Source: Dethiosulfovibrio peptidovorans (lineage in GTDB: Bacteria; Synergistota; Synergistia; Synergistales; Dethiosulfovibrionaceae). Taken from it: DNA of 64,000 nucleotides. Below, one piece after another: positions 24,675 through 33,806 of the stretch. Location of the stretch: positions 208,191 to 272,190 of the forward strand of contig PDTB01000015.1 in assembly GCA_002748665.1 (NCBI GenBank), in the 5' to 3' direction. The position numbers and the translations under genes were made by a program. The notes below the pieces were generated by a model. The model was given only the letters and a program-made list of their open reading frames with translations. It made no database searches and had not been told where the DNA came from. The first letter of the stretch is position 1. Every line of letters starts with the position of its first letter.

Positions 24675-26225
24675 ATGAATCAGCCTGACGCCCCAATTAA
24701 GCGAAGTCTCGGCAGAATCGTGCTGTACTGTCTACTCCTCGCCCTGCCCATCTCCGGAGCGTTCCTATTGACAGAAAAACGCATGAAAAACCTAGAAGAA
24801 GAGGGCAGGATCAATATCATAAAAGTTCAGGACATCCAGAATCTTCAACAGCAATCTCGGCTGATTCAGCATATGTTGAATCGTGTAAAAAACGATGCCC
24901 GCTTTTTATCTCGCCTCCCGTCCATAGCCAATATCCTTAAAAAAGGGACAAAAAATGCGCTCACAGAGCAAGTCCTCCTTTCCATGGCAACAACCTATGG
25001 AAACTACGACCAGATTCGGCTTATAAATGCTTCGGGCGATGAGGTACTCAGGGTAAATTACGACGACGGATCGCCTCGAGTCGTGCCCCAAAATGAGCTT
25101 CAAAACAAGGCCTCTCACTCTTATTTCTCCGACGCCATGACAATTAGAAGCCCCGATCTGATCGCCATCTCCCCTTTCGATCTCAATATCGAACATGGGA
25201 AGGTGGAGATTCCGTTCAAACCCATGATCCGCATCAGCATTCCTATCGATGAAGGCGAGTCGCGACTTGGAGTGTTGGTTTTGAATTTCTTAGGAAATAA
25301 AATTTTCAAATTAATGGATGAGCTGCGTTTCTCCAGCCGTTCATCTGTGGGGCTGCTCAATCAAGACGGATACTGGCTACAGGGCTTTGATCCCGAAGAT
25401 GCCTGGGGCTTCATGCTTCCAGAGCGTCTGAACCGAAATATCTTCAACACAATGCCCGATGAGGCTCAAAAAATATACGCTCAGAACTCAGGTCAGTTTC
25501 AAACGGAATCTGGAGAACTAATCTCCTTTGCCACTATACGCCCCATGAACACCAAAGAGGGCATCTCCAGTCAGGGGCTGAACTTCTGGAAACTCATTTC
25601 CCGGACACCCGCCGAAGTAATCAATGAGCTGCAAATTCGAAGACCTTTCGCCCTAAAATCATTGATAGTCGTAGTTACGATTTTCCTGGCGACCTTATTT
25701 GCCTCCGTGTTCCTGGAGGAACGTCGGGTTATCAACAAGCAATTTTACCGAGAGCGCTTGGTAGATAAGGTAACTGGGACGTGGAATCGCCAATACATAG
25801 CTGAGTACGTAACCAAACATACCTCGCAGGAGGAGAAGATGTCCCTAGCTCTGGTCGACCTGGGTAATTTCAAAAAAGTCAACGATTTGTTGGGACACGA
25901 TGTGGGCGACCAGGTGCTCCGCCAAGTTGCCGAAATTTTTCAACGGTGCATCCGCCCCGAAGACCAGCTCTCGCGTCACGGCGGAGATGAGTTTCTTCTC
26001 GTGTTTCCAGACACTGACTGCACTACGACAGAGAAGATCATGAAGCGCCTGGCTACGGCGGTCCGACAGGAAGTCCTTCCCGACGGTCCCGTGACGGTCG
26101 AGGCCGATTGGGGTGTCGCCCAGGTGAAGAAGGGACATTCTATGAAGGAGGCCACTGTCGAAGCAGATCGACGAATGTACGCCTATAAAAAAGCCAGAAA
26201 GGAACGGCAAGGGATCACGGACTGA
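24675..26225 (+). CDS. membrane-bound diguanylate cyclase with Cache-like sensor
   Basis: 516 residues. TM1 is IVLYCLLLALPISGAFLLT, the periplasmic sensor (about 40-325) has IRLINASGDEVLRVNYDDGS and FSDAMTIRSPDLIAISPFDL, typical of dCache/CHASE-like domains, then TM2 SLIVVVTIFLATLFASVFL. The GGDEF domain has DKVTGTWNRQYIAEY and an intact active site RHGGDEFLLVF. I do not see an RxxD inhibitory site immediately before it. It synthesises cyclic di-GMP from GTP in response to an external signal. Start ATG 24675 follows AAGGAGG. Ligand unknown. Confidence 0.88.
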   Translation: MNQPDAPIKRSLGRIVLYCLLLALPISGAFLLTEKRMKNLEEEGRINIIKVQDIQNLQQQSRLIQHMLNRVKNDARFLSRLPSIANILKKGTKNALTEQVLLSMATTYGNYDQIRLINASGDEVLRVNYDDGSPRVVPQNELQNKASHSYFSDAMTIRSPDLIAISPFDLNIEHGKVEIPFKPMIRISIPIDEGESRLGVLVLNFLGNKIFKLMDELRFSSRSSVGLLNQDGYWLQGFDPEDAWGFMLPERLNRNIFNTMPDEAQKIYAQNSGQFQTESGELISFATIRPMNTKEGISSQGLNFWKLISRTPAEVINELQIRRPFALKSLIVVVTIFLATLFASVFLEERRVINKQFYRERLVDKVTGTWNRQYIAEYVTKHTSQEEKMSLALVDLGNFKKVNDLLGHDVGDQVLRQVAEIFQRCIRPEDQLSRHGGDEFLLVFPDTDCTTTEKIMKRLATAVRQEVLPDGPVTVEADWGVAQVKKGHSMKEATVEADRRMYAYKKARKERQGITD

Positions 26226-26231
26226 TAGAGA

Positions 26232-26489
26232 TCAAGAAAGATGTAGGTATGGACACCCCTCAATTATGAAAAGATGAGGCCCTGTCGGCCTGGTTATGTT
26301 CGCCGCCTCTCGTCCCGTATAGTCGAAGATGATCCAACCTCGGTCATGGTCTATTCGAAGACTCCATCGGGTATGTCGAATTGACAGAGTATAGTCAGTC
26401 ATATCCCTGAGGAAACGATCCACTTCTCGAAAGATGTGGGCAAAAGCTTCTTTGAATTCTTCCCAGCTGAGGGGAATAACCTGAATCAA
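26232..26489 (-). CDS. small conserved-looking hypothetical protein
   Basis: About 85 residues in the gap between two + strand genes. It has a plausible TTG start (26487-26489) with GGGAGGTGAG in front; the frame also stays open to 26525. Text such as SWEEFKEAFAHIFREVDRFL and SLRIDHDRGWIIFDYTGREA looks amphipathic and protein-like. No domain is recognised. It faces the diguanylate cyclase gene tail to tail. Confidence 0.45.
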   Translation of the reverse strand: MIQVIPLSWEEFKEAFAHIFREVDRFLRDMTDYTLSIRHTRWSLRIDHDRGWIIFDYTGREAANITRPTGPHLFIIEGCPYLHLS

Positions 26490-26650
26490 AACTCTCACCT
26501 CCCACCAATAAAGCATACCAGTCATGGGAAAGGGTCGTCAAGGCGGCTTTTCCGTATATATGCCTATGGATAAATGTCGGTTTTTCTGGTATAAGTGTCT
26601 TTGTTTTGCACAATCAACAAATCTTTTGATAAACAGTTGGAGGAGTTTCT

Positions 26651-27562
26651 GTGATGAAAATACGCACACGCGCCCTACCCCTTGCCTTAGCTGCAACCCT
26701 GCTTTTGACTGGATCAGTCCTAGCAGCTGATAAAAAAGCCGATGAGGTTCTGGCTACCGTGGGAAAAGAGTCTGTAACTCAGGCTGACCTCAACCGCGTG
26801 GTTGAAGGGGCCCAGCCTAATCAAAGAGCGTATTTCAGCTCCCCCGAGGGGAAACGGGCACTGGTGAACGACATGGCCAACTCGCTCTTGTTCTACCTCT
26901 GGGGGAAGGATAATAAGCTCCAGGAGACCGAAAAATTCAAAGAGACCATAGCCGAGCTAGAGAAACGGGTGATTACCGGCATGGCTATGGAGAAAATCCT
27001 GAGCGACGTGTCAGTTTCCGAGCAAGACGTACAAACCTTTTACGATGAACACAAGGCCGCCTTTGAGGTTCCTGAGACGGTCAAGGCCAGTCATATACTC
27101 ATTCAGGTTTCTAAAGACGCTGGAAAGAAGGACTGGGAAGAGGCCAAGAAAAAACTTGTGGTACTTCGCAAGGACATCCTGGCAAAGAAGATCAGCTTCG
27201 AGGATGCTGCCAAGGCCAATTCATCTTGTCCATCTAAAGCCAGAGGCGGCGACCTGGGCTTTTTCACCAAGGGCCAGATGGTTCCTGAGTTCGACGAAGT
27301 GGCATTCAAGACCAAGGTAGGCGAGATCAGCGCTCCGGTGAAAACACAGTTCGGCTATCACCTGATCAAGGTGACAGACCATAAAGACAGCTCTATTAAG
27401 CCATTGGACGACGTGAAGGACGATATTCGACAGCAGCTCCTCCAGCAGAAGCAGCGGGAGACCCTCACTTCTTATATCAAGAAGCTTAGAGAGATGTATA
27501 AGGTAACGATCAATCTCCCCGAGCCGGCCTCTTCGGACATCTCGGCAGACGCAGGAAACTAA
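26651..27562 (+). CDS. secreted parvulin-type peptidyl-prolyl isomerase (SurA/PrsA-like)
   Basis: 303 residues. Signal peptide RALPLALAATLLLTGSVLAA (about 6-25), a SurA N-type helical region, then a parvulin domain: VKASHILIQVSKDAGKKDW, FEDAAKANSSCPSKARGGDLG (rotamase motif with GGDLGFF) and FGYHLIKVTDHKD. It helps fold exported proteins in the envelope. Start is GTG 26651 or ATG 26654 after GGAGGAG. A solid terminator follows, so it is likely monocistronic. Confidence 0.88.
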   Translation: MMKIRTRALPLALAATLLLTGSVLAADKKADEVLATVGKESVTQADLNRVVEGAQPNQRAYFSSPEGKRALVNDMANSLLFYLWGKDNKLQETEKFKETIAELEKRVITGMAMEKILSDVSVSEQDVQTFYDEHKAAFEVPETVKASHILIQVSKDAGKKDWEEAKKKLVVLRKDILAKKISFEDAAKANSSCPSKARGGDLGFFTKGQMVPEFDEVAFKTKVGEISAPVKTQFGYHLIKVTDHKDSSIKPLDDVKDDIRQQLLQQKQRETLTSYIKKLREMYKVTINLPEPASSDISADAGN

Positions 27563-27572
27563 AAGAGTTCTC

Positions 27573-27617
27573 TACGAAAAGGCGCCTCCTGATCTTTACG
27601 AGGGGCGCCTTTTCGTA
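27573..27617 (+). terminator. terminator after the parvulin gene
   Basis: Perfect 14-bp outer stem (27573-27586 with 27604-27617) whose right arm contains TTTT. Convergent with the TamB-like gene, so it may act on both strands. Confidence 0.8.
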
Positions 27618-27625
27618 TATGAGAA

Positions 27626-30600
27626 CTATGGATCGTCGGAGCCACCAACGATTTGTTGAATGAGCCCCTCTAAAATCTGATCCTTTACTTGATCTCCGGC
27701 TTCGTCACCCTGTGAACCGCCCTCTCCCGTAGGAATGTCAACCTTTATCCGTATTTTAGGTTCGGTAGTCTCTGAATCTCCAGGTAGAGAGGGAATACTG
27801 GACCCCATCGGAGTCTCGTCTTTGATCCGAAGTTCGGAGACCTCAGGGGCTTCTCTGCTACCACCCAGGTGAAGTTGAACTTCCCGAAAATCGTTCCTGG
27901 AATAGCCCCCCACGAGCTCTCCCAGTAGATCACTGACCAAAACTCGAGGATCCCTGATCTTGTCCAGAATGGACGCATTCAGGATACTCTTGAGTGCTCC
28001 CAAAAAAGAATTCAAGGCCTTGAGATTGACCTCCCCTACACACAATAAATCCAACTCTTCCCCCTTCTGAGAAGTGACAGCGTTACCCCATCGCACAGAG
28101 CCACTCGCAGCCACGTATTTAAACACGGGGTCATGAGGCCATGCCGAGGCTCTGCCTCCCGGAAGTATGAAAAGTTCATTGCCGCTCAAGTTGAAGTTAG
28201 CCGAGATGTCCCTGATTTTCAGGGGGACACCCTTGGTGACGGACTTGAGTACGGCGAAATCCCGAAACTCCACTGAACGTCCCTTGAGGTAGCCATCGAT
28301 GTTCATGAGGAAGGCGCGGCCAGCAATGCCCGAGATATCAAGCCTCACGTCCACGCTCCCAGCCATACTCCCCGAAAGATCCGTACAGTCTCTCATCAGA
28401 GGAGCCAGATCGGCACTGACCACTGATACCCGCCCCTTCCAGGTTTTTCTGCCAAACGCCACCCCAAGGTCAGCCACGGCCTTTCCTCCGTACACCTGAG
28501 CCCGTCCTTCCATAACCCGAAGTTTTTTCTCCGTAAGAGTGAGGGGGATATCAACCGACCGAAGGTGAAGCCCTGCAATAGATATCTCTTCGGAACTCCC
28601 CCTGCCCGAGGCATTAAGGCGGCCTCTTGACCAGAGCCCCGTCAGATCCAGATTCACCCGACCGGAACCGACGCCCTCCAAGACAGGGGAGAGGGCTGTC
28701 AGGGGCACATCCTTACCTGATGCGACGAACCGAATTCCCCAGGCGCCCTCCTGAGGAACGAGATCACAGGAAGCGACAATACGCCTGTCTCCGAAGAGAC
28801 TGGAGGCCCGAAAGGAGACATCATCCCCCCGTCTCAGATATCCCCCCAAGTCGGCACTGACAAATGATACGTTCCCCACCTGGATTCGAGGGGCCACTGC
28901 TCGAGCGTACAGCTTACTCCGGCCTAAAGGGCCGAGAAGATGAAGCTTGCCCGAAACGGTACCTCCCATGGAGACATCTTTGGGCATAAATCCCCGGATA
29001 TCCAGACCGTCAACCATTGCCTCCAGATCCAGGGCCCCCTTCTTCTTTCCTGAAGACAGCCGGACCCAGCCACCCCCAGTGAGGGGAGCTCCCCCAAGCT
29101 GCCCTTTCATGACAGAGACCAGGCGATCCCCATCTGTATCTAAACGTACCGAGAGGTTCTCCAGAGGAAAGAAGCCCACGTCAATTCGAGGGGCCTGAGC
29201 CGAGACGTGGATTTTAGGGGCACCAACACTTCCGGTCAGCGAAAAGCGGGCATCGACGATGCCCTCCCCCTCCAGATCCCCGAGCCCCTGAAAAAGCTCT
29301 TTACTCTTCATCTCTCTAAGTTGACCTGAAAAATTCATTGCGCCAGACTTCAAGAAAAGATCTCCCGAAAGAGCAAGTTTTCCACCATATAACGAGGCTA
29401 TACCCTCACGAACGGTCAGTTTATCTCCGTTCAAAACCAAGTCGAGATGGGGACGGGCCAGAGGAAGGACGTTAACGAAATTGATCTCTTGAGACTTCAG
29501 CTTCGCCGTAAGACGTCCGGAACCGGAGCCAATCTGCCGATAGGTCCAGCGACCATCAACACTCCCCTTAAGGGCTAGATTTTCAAGAGAAGGCAGGATG
29601 CGAACCAACCCAGCTCCTTGCACGCCCTGCACTGTTCCTCGGAAAGACGTCTTGAGTTCAGGTGAAAAACGAAAGCGACCGGCACCAACCAGAACGCCGT
29701 CAGCCACGGACAGAGTGAAAGAAGGCAGCCGAATCAGGCCATCATCGTATTGGATCGTCCCTGTGGCATGAGAGAAAGCGACACCCACGGCCCGAGGCTT
29801 ACGTATCGTCACGTTCCCGGTAATCGTCGGAGAGGTAGGGATTCGTTGAACGTGAAGGTCGGCATCCACAAGCCCTTCCAGATCCTCGGGAATTCCCAGG
29901 CCGGTTGGCAGCAAGTCCGCCTGCACTCCTCGAACCGTCACGTTCAGATCCATGTCACGAGATACCGCGTCCAGCCCTCCCTTCAGGGCAACGGTACCAC
30001 CCAGGAGAGAGAGAGCTCCGCTTACCTCAATCGCCCCTCCCTCTTGCAATCGACCAAATCCCTTAAGATCGGAGAACGCTATACCTCGGACAGTTCCCCG
30101 GGAAACATCCATGGAAACAACTCCCTTCAGGGCATCAAAGGGACCAAAAAGACTTAGATCCAGAGTTCGAACAGATGCCGCCAGATCTTCCGAGAGAGGC
30201 ATGAAATCAAGCCAGGGATCAAGCCCCAGATTTCGAGCATGAGCGTTCACCTGAATGAGACCAGAGGAACTCAGCCTACCATCTCCAGAGATTAATACAT
30301 CGCCCGAGGCCCCTCGCCAGTTCACAAAAGTCAAGGTATCTTTATCGATCCGAACAGCCCCAGAGATATCGGGCACGGGCAGTCCCAAGACGGCAAGAGA
30401 TCGCCCCGATACAATTCCAGAAAGACGAGGGTCTTCAAGATTCCCAGTAAGGCCATAATCCATGGAGAGCTCTCCCTGCACATCCATGGAGCAAAGAGAA
30501 GGAAGCAACATTTCCATGCGTTTCAGAGCAAGTGAGAGATCTCCCGAGACGGACAGTTGTGGCAGGAGCTTTCCGGCAAGGCGCATCTCTCCACCAAGAA

Positions 30601-31177
30601 CCCTCACCGACGACGAAACTACAGAGAGAGCCCCTTCATCAGTGCTCACCAGAAGTTGAGCGTTCACTGATAGCCCCTTCCATGCTCCGTCCCCCGAAAT
30701 AGCCCAGTTTTGCCCTTCCCGAAGAATTTGACATCGATCCACAGACCATTCCAAGCCACTCATGGATCGGATGCGATGCACATCCAGTTGCCCCAGCTCT
30801 ATTGAGGGAGACGCTTTACCCTTTTGAGGAATTATATGAGACACTCGTTCTTCGCAGATCTGTGTTCCCTCAAGAGAGACCTGTGCCAGTCGCAGGCGTC
30901 CCGCCAGGAGAGTCACAAGATCGAGACGGGCAAAGAGACGCTCCACAGTAGCAACTGAGGTTCCCTGGCTATCGGCCAGATTCAGTCCCCGGAGATCATA
31001 GCCTCTTAGAGGATTGCCATCGACAGCCTTTATCGATAGAGTTCCGCCATTTAAAACACTCCCTTCTGCCTCAAGAGCTTGTCGGACGATTTCCCCTCCG
31101 AAGGGAACTCCGAGTGCCATTGCGATAACGATCAGAATCAAAAGAGCTAAAAGGCCCGTACAAAGTTTCTTTGTCAA
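27626..31177 (-). CDS. tamB: very large TamB/AsmA-like protein (translocation and assembly module type)
   Basis: About 1183 residues with one N-terminal membrane anchor (LCTGLLALLILIVIAMALGV) and a long repetitive beta-rich body, for example GTLSIKAVDGNPLRGYDLRG, VKGLDIRGFMPKDVS-like repeats and alternating valine/glycine strands, then a DUF490-like C-terminus. TamB/AsmA proteins bridge the inner and outer membranes and move lipids or help assemble outer-membrane proteins. The best start is TTG 31175-31177 preceded by TTTGGAGG; the frame is open to 31213. No Omp85/TamA gene is adjacent. It is the longest gene in the window. Confidence 0.78.
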   Translation of the reverse strand: MTKKLCTGLLALLILIVIAMALGVPFGGEIVRQALEAEGSVLNGGTLSIKAVDGNPLRGYDLRGLNLADSQGTSVATVERLFARLDLVTLLAGRLRLAQVSLEGTQICEERVSHIIPQKGKASPSIELGQLDVHRIRSMSGLEWSVDRCQILREGQNWAISGDGAWKGLSVNAQLLVSTDEGALSVVSSSVRVLGGEMRLAGKLLPQLSVSGDLSLALKRMEMLLPSLCSMDVQGELSMDYGLTGNLEDPRLSGIVSGRSLAVLGLPVPDISGAVRIDKDTLTFVNWRGASGDVLISGDGRLSSSGLIQVNAHARNLGLDPWLDFMPLSEDLAASVRTLDLSLFGPFDALKGVVSMDVSRGTVRGIAFSDLKGFGRLQEGGAIEVSGALSLLGGTVALKGGLDAVSRDMDLNVTVRGVQADLLPTGLGIPEDLEGLVDADLHVQRIPTSPTITGNVTIRKPRAVGVAFSHATGTIQYDDGLIRLPSFTLSVADGVLVGAGRFRFSPELKTSFRGTVQGVQGAGLVRILPSLENLALKGSVDGRWTYRQIGSGSGRLTAKLKSQEINFVNVLPLARPHLDLVLNGDKLTVREGIASLYGGKLALSGDLFLKSGAMNFSGQLREMKSKELFQGLGDLEGEGIVDARFSLTGSVGAPKIHVSAQAPRIDVGFFPLENLSVRLDTDGDRLVSVMKGQLGGAPLTGGGWVRLSSGKKKGALDLEAMVDGLDIRGFMPKDVSMGGTVSGKLHLLGPLGRSKLYARAVAPRIQVGNVSFVSADLGGYLRRGDDVSFRASSLFGDRRIVASCDLVPQEGAWGIRFVASGKDVPLTALSPVLEGVGSGRVNLDLTGLWSRGRLNASGRGSSEEISIAGLHLRSVDIPLTLTEKKLRVMEGRAQVYGGKAVADLGVAFGRKTWKGRVSVVSADLAPLMRDCTDLSGSMAGSVDVRLDISGIAGRAFLMNIDGYLKGRSVEFRDFAVLKSVTKGVPLKIRDISANFNLSGNELFILPGGRASAWPHDPVFKYVAASGSVRWGNAVTSQKGEELDLLCVGEVNLKALNSFLGALKSILNASILDKIRDPRVLVSDLLGELVGGYSRNDFREVQLHLGGSREAPEVSELRIKDETPMGSSIPSLPGDSETTEPKIRIKVDIPTGEGGSQGDEAGDQVKDQILEGLIQQIVGGSDDP

Positions 31178-31195
31178 CTTTTTTCCTCCAAAAAC

Positions 31196-31272
31196 TGTGG
31201 ATATCGTGGACAAACCTGTGGATAAGTGGTGGGTTGACCTGTGAATTAGCGTTGGACAAAGAGTTATCCACT
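31196..31272. promoter_or_regulatory. cluster of DnaA-box-like nonamers upstream of the TamB-like gene
   Basis: TGTGGATAT (31196-31204), TGTGGATAA (31217-31225, the exact complement of TTATCCACA), TGTGAATTA (31240-31248) and TTATCCACT (31264-31272), plus CGTGGACAA at 31205. The first three are in the same orientation. This is a dense set in 77 bases of intergenic/5' region; its function as a DnaA-binding or oriC-like site is untested. Confidence 0.5.
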
Positions 31273-32032
31273 ACATATGTTCTACCTGTTTGATTGAGCC
31301 AATCTCCATCTCAGGCCCCCCATATCCGGACACGACCTTCCCCGTCACAGTGACGACCGAGCCTGGACAAAAAAGGCCCGGGGAGAGCGACGATATCACT
31401 GGCTGCCTGAGTCGAAGCCGCAAAGAGCTATCCTTCAGGTACACCGTCAGAAAAGCTTTGGTAACAACGGTGCGACTGATCACTCCAGTAACTGAGAGAA
31501 AGTGTCCTCTCAATGCAGTAATCTCAGATGAAACCTGAGCTGGAGTATACGCTCTTCTTCGGGCAATACCCCACAACCCCGACCTTGACGATCTTCCCTG
31601 GCTTACCCCACGTTCCACCAGATCAAGATGCTCCAAACCGTCTCCCATGGGGAGAGGAAGAGCCAGCCCCATGGCACAAAGCTCCTCAGCCAAAAGCCGT
31701 GGTCCTTCGGGACCTGTAAACCATACGTGAGCCAGAGTGCGGCCGTACCGATCAATCCCCCGAATCTCCAACTCCACATCCCGGGAAGCGATCATGGCCA
31801 CGGCGGCCCGACGGGCCTCCATCCCTAACTCTTCGACACCCCGCACTGGATGATGAAGCTCGGGGGTGTCGATCAACAAGCATCGGACGTTTATTTCTCC
31901 ATGGGCACATCGCACTCGATAGGTGTCGCCATCAAGCACATCGAGAACTCGGGCCTCATCTCCCCAGAGCTCCCCTCCCCACATGAGCAAGCTTATCGTC
32001 AGGACGAGGCAACACACAGCACGTCGGAACAC
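31271..32032 (-). CDS. secreted SNase-like nuclease with C-terminal OB-like domain
   Basis: 253 residues. Signal peptide at residues 3-23 (CCLVLTISLLMWGGELWG). The staphylococcal-nuclease fold shows VLDGDTYRVRC (about 32-42), RCLLIDTPELHHPVRG (about 50-65) and IDRYGRTLAHVW (about 90-102), matching the catalytic Arg/Asp/Glu positions of the family. After about residue 165 it has a second beta-rich domain (SVTGVISRTVVTKAFLTVYL) resembling an OB fold. It is a likely secreted DNA/RNA degrader. Start GTG with AAAGGAGG. It is 93 bases upstream of the TamB-like gene, with the DnaA-box-like repeats between. Confidence 0.82.
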   Translation of the reverse strand: MFRRAVCCLVLTISLLMWGGELWGDEARVLDVLDGDTYRVRCAHGEINVRCLLIDTPELHHPVRGVEELGMEARRAAVAMIASRDVELEIRGIDRYGRTLAHVWFTGPEGPRLLAEELCAMGLALPLPMGDGLEHLDLVERGVSQGRSSRSGLWGIARRRAYTPAQVSSEITALRGHFLSVTGVISRTVVTKAFLTVYLKDSSLRLRLRQPVISSLSPGLFCPGSVVTVTGKVVSGYGGPEMEIGSIKQVEHM

Positions 32033-32770
32033 CGCAACGTCCTCCTTTATAAAACTCTTCCATGGGCTTTATATAATACCTTGTCCCACTGAAAAACGGG
32101 GAAGGTCTAAAAAGATCAATATCTTGAAACCCCTTTACTAAACCCAGGGCCTCCTGTGACCACAAAGATTCTGTGTAAGAGTCTATGAGAACAGAGTCAA
32201 GCCATGGGAAGGGATGGGAGGATTTTCAACGACCATGAACACCAAAGACTAAAAACTTAAATATTTATGAATAAGACTCTATTTAACAAAACATACGCGA
32301 AGAATTTTGCCATACGGACACCTCCAAAAACCTACATCCGAGTCTCCCAGCCTCAGGTCTTCCAGGATGGATCTACTTTTGAGCAATACAGGTTCTCAGG
32401 CACCCCTCCACAAAGGCATGATGCTCTGACTTCCCCTGGAGTTCTTTGCCGGTAACCATATAGAGACTTTCAGTTATGCAGGGGCATGCTCCTCCAGAAA
32501 TTGACTTATGAAGCGCTCACGGAAAGGGCCTTTTGTCTGGAACCCCTCGCTGCATAGAGGTTGGGGCTGATATCCCTGATCACGACCACCACGAAAAGGA
32601 TTTTCTCGAGGAACGATCGTGACCTGTCTCGCCAGCTCAACAGATTAAGAGTAGAAAGAACGTCATCCGCTTTCATACAAGATACGCATCTTTAGTGGCA
32701 AAGATCAGTATATGATTGTTATTATCGTGCGTTTTAAAAGGCTGATTTATGCTGACCTTTAACAGTCTTC
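32033..32770. other. 738-base region without an intact gene
   Basis: No frame with a credible start and product. It holds a partial copy of the dispersed repeat (32318-32361) and coding-like scraps in different frames on the minus strand between about 32485 and 32680, for example a segment reading NPFRGGRDQGYQ and, one frame over, VVVIRDISPNLYAA. Several stops separate them, so this looks like a decayed gene, possibly of a mobile element. I cannot name it. Confidence 0.5.
32318..32361 (+). repeat. dispersed repeat, partial copy A
   Basis: Begins CACCTCCAAAAACCTACATCC and contains GAGTCTCCCAGCCTCAGGTC, the same text as copies D and (inverted) G; the remainder of the element is absent. The strand is set so that D is +. 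Confidence 0.75.
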
Positions 32771-32799
32771 TTGCCCCTCGACGAACAGACCTCTATACT
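32771..32799 (+). promoter_or_regulatory. sigma-70-type promoter ahead of a 37-residue membrane peptide
   Basis: -35 TTGCCC (32771-32776), 17-base spacer, -10 TATACT (32794-32799). Predicted transcription start near 32806, about 50 bases before the ATG at 32859. Confidence 0.65.
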
Positions 32800-32858
32800 T
32801 ATCATGTGAAAACTGACCTCAAGCACCGCACATCGCCACAGAAAGGGAGGAATGGACC

Positions 32859-32972
32859 ATGAATACTGTAGCATTTGTCGTCGCCTACTTGGCGCTGTCG
32901 GCTTGCGTACTCTGGCACAGAGAACTGCTGGAAAAGATCCATACGGTCCGTCAGCAAACACAGGGTGATTGA
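32859..32972 (+). CDS. 37-residue single-span membrane peptide
   Basis: MNTVAFVVAYLALSACVLWH forms one clear transmembrane helix, followed by a charged tail RELLEKIHTVRQQTQGD. GGGAGG lies eight bases upstream of the ATG, a good promoter precedes it, and a hairpin with a T run (32989-33018) follows. These three together make it a credible self-contained small gene. Function unknown; many such peptides modulate a larger membrane complex. It lies ahead of the Crp/Fnr gene on the opposite strand. Confidence 0.6.
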   Translation: MNTVAFVVAYLALSACVLWHRELLEKIHTVRQQTQGD

Positions 32973-32988
32973 TTTCACACCCCACAGG

Positions 32989-33018
32989 GGTACCGCCCAA
33001 CACGGTGCCTTTTCTTTT
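32989..33018 (+). terminator. terminator after the small membrane peptide
   Basis: Seven-bp stem GGTACCG/CGGTGCC (one G-U) followed by TTTTCTTTT. Confidence 0.65.
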
Positions 33019-33079
33019 GGGCACCTCTAAAACCTAACATCCGTAATCTCCCAGTCTCAGGGTCGTTTAGAGGTTCCCT
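33019..33079. repeat. dispersed repeat, short copy B (terminal inverted repeats only)
   Basis: Starts GGGCACCTCTAAAACC and ends GGTCGTTTAGAGGTTCCC, which are inverted copies of each other; the middle has TCTCCCAGTCTCAGG as in the other copies. It looks like a deleted element that kept both ends. Confidence 0.75.
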
Positions 33080-33086
33080 TTTGGTA

Positions 33087-33779
33087 TTATCGACCTTCAT
33101 ACCGGCCCTGCTCAGCCAAATCGAGCAGGGCCGGTCTATTGATCAAGAGTACGGTAGATCGCTCCACCCGCAGGAGCCCCCGTTCAGTCATATTGGCAAA
33201 GATACGGGACAGGGTCTCCGGTGTGGTCCCCAGAATCGCGGCCAGCTGTCCCTTCGAGCTCTCCAGAACCACAGCATCGGGACTCCCTTGCTTCTCGTGC
33301 AGGTATATCAAGTAGGTGGCTAATCGACCGGGCACTTCCTTGAGGGCCAGCCCCTCAATCTGAGTCGTAAGCTGCCGCATCCTCATGGACAAGCTCCCAA
33401 GCATCGAGAGAGCCAGTTGAGGCTCCTTACCAATGAGTTCCAAAAAAGTAACCCTGGGAAAGAGCAAAAGCTCGCAGTCGGATAGGGCTTGGGCCGAAGC
33501 GGGGTAGCACCCTTCTGAAAACAGGGTGACCTGGGCAAAAAGATCGCCAGGCCGGCAGATACGAAAAATAACCTCCTTCCCCTCTGAAGACATTTTGTAG
33601 ATCTTGACCTGTCCCGTAACCACCACGAAACAACCTTCCCCAGGGTCTCCCTGAGCAAAGAGGATCTCTTTCTTTCGACGTCGTTTGATCACAGCAACCG
33701 AGGCCACTCGTTCCAGAGCCGTCGGAGGAAGGCCCCAAAATCCCGTTATCTCACGAAGCACCTCTGACCTCTCCATCAC
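33087..33779 (-). CDS. Crp/Fnr-family regulator, HcpR-like
   Basis: 230 residues. The cyclic-nucleotide-like sensor domain (about 10-120) has EILFAQGDPGEGCFVVVTGQ and VIFRICRPGDLFAQVTLFSE; the HTH (about 175-200) is KGQLAAILGTTPETLSRIFA. It lacks the four-Cys Fe-S cluster of FNR, so it resembles the heme/NO-sensing Dnr/HcpR group. Divergent to the hcp cluster with an FNR-type box between, it most likely activates hcp in response to NO or nitrite. GTG/ATG start follows AAGGAGGTG. The dispersed repeat copy C lies in its leader. Confidence 0.82.
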   Translation of the reverse strand: MMERSEVLREITGFWGLPPTALERVASVAVIKRRRKKEILFAQGDPGEGCFVVVTGQVKIYKMSSEGKEVIFRICRPGDLFAQVTLFSEGCYPASAQALSDCELLLFPRVTFLELIGKEPQLALSMLGSLSMRMRQLTTQIEGLALKEVPGRLATYLIYLHEKQGSPDAVVLESSKGQLAAILGTTPETLSRIFANMTERGLLRVERSTVLLINRPALLDLAEQGRYEGR

Positions 33780-33806
33780 AAAAACACCTCCTTGTTTTCA
33801 ACCGTA

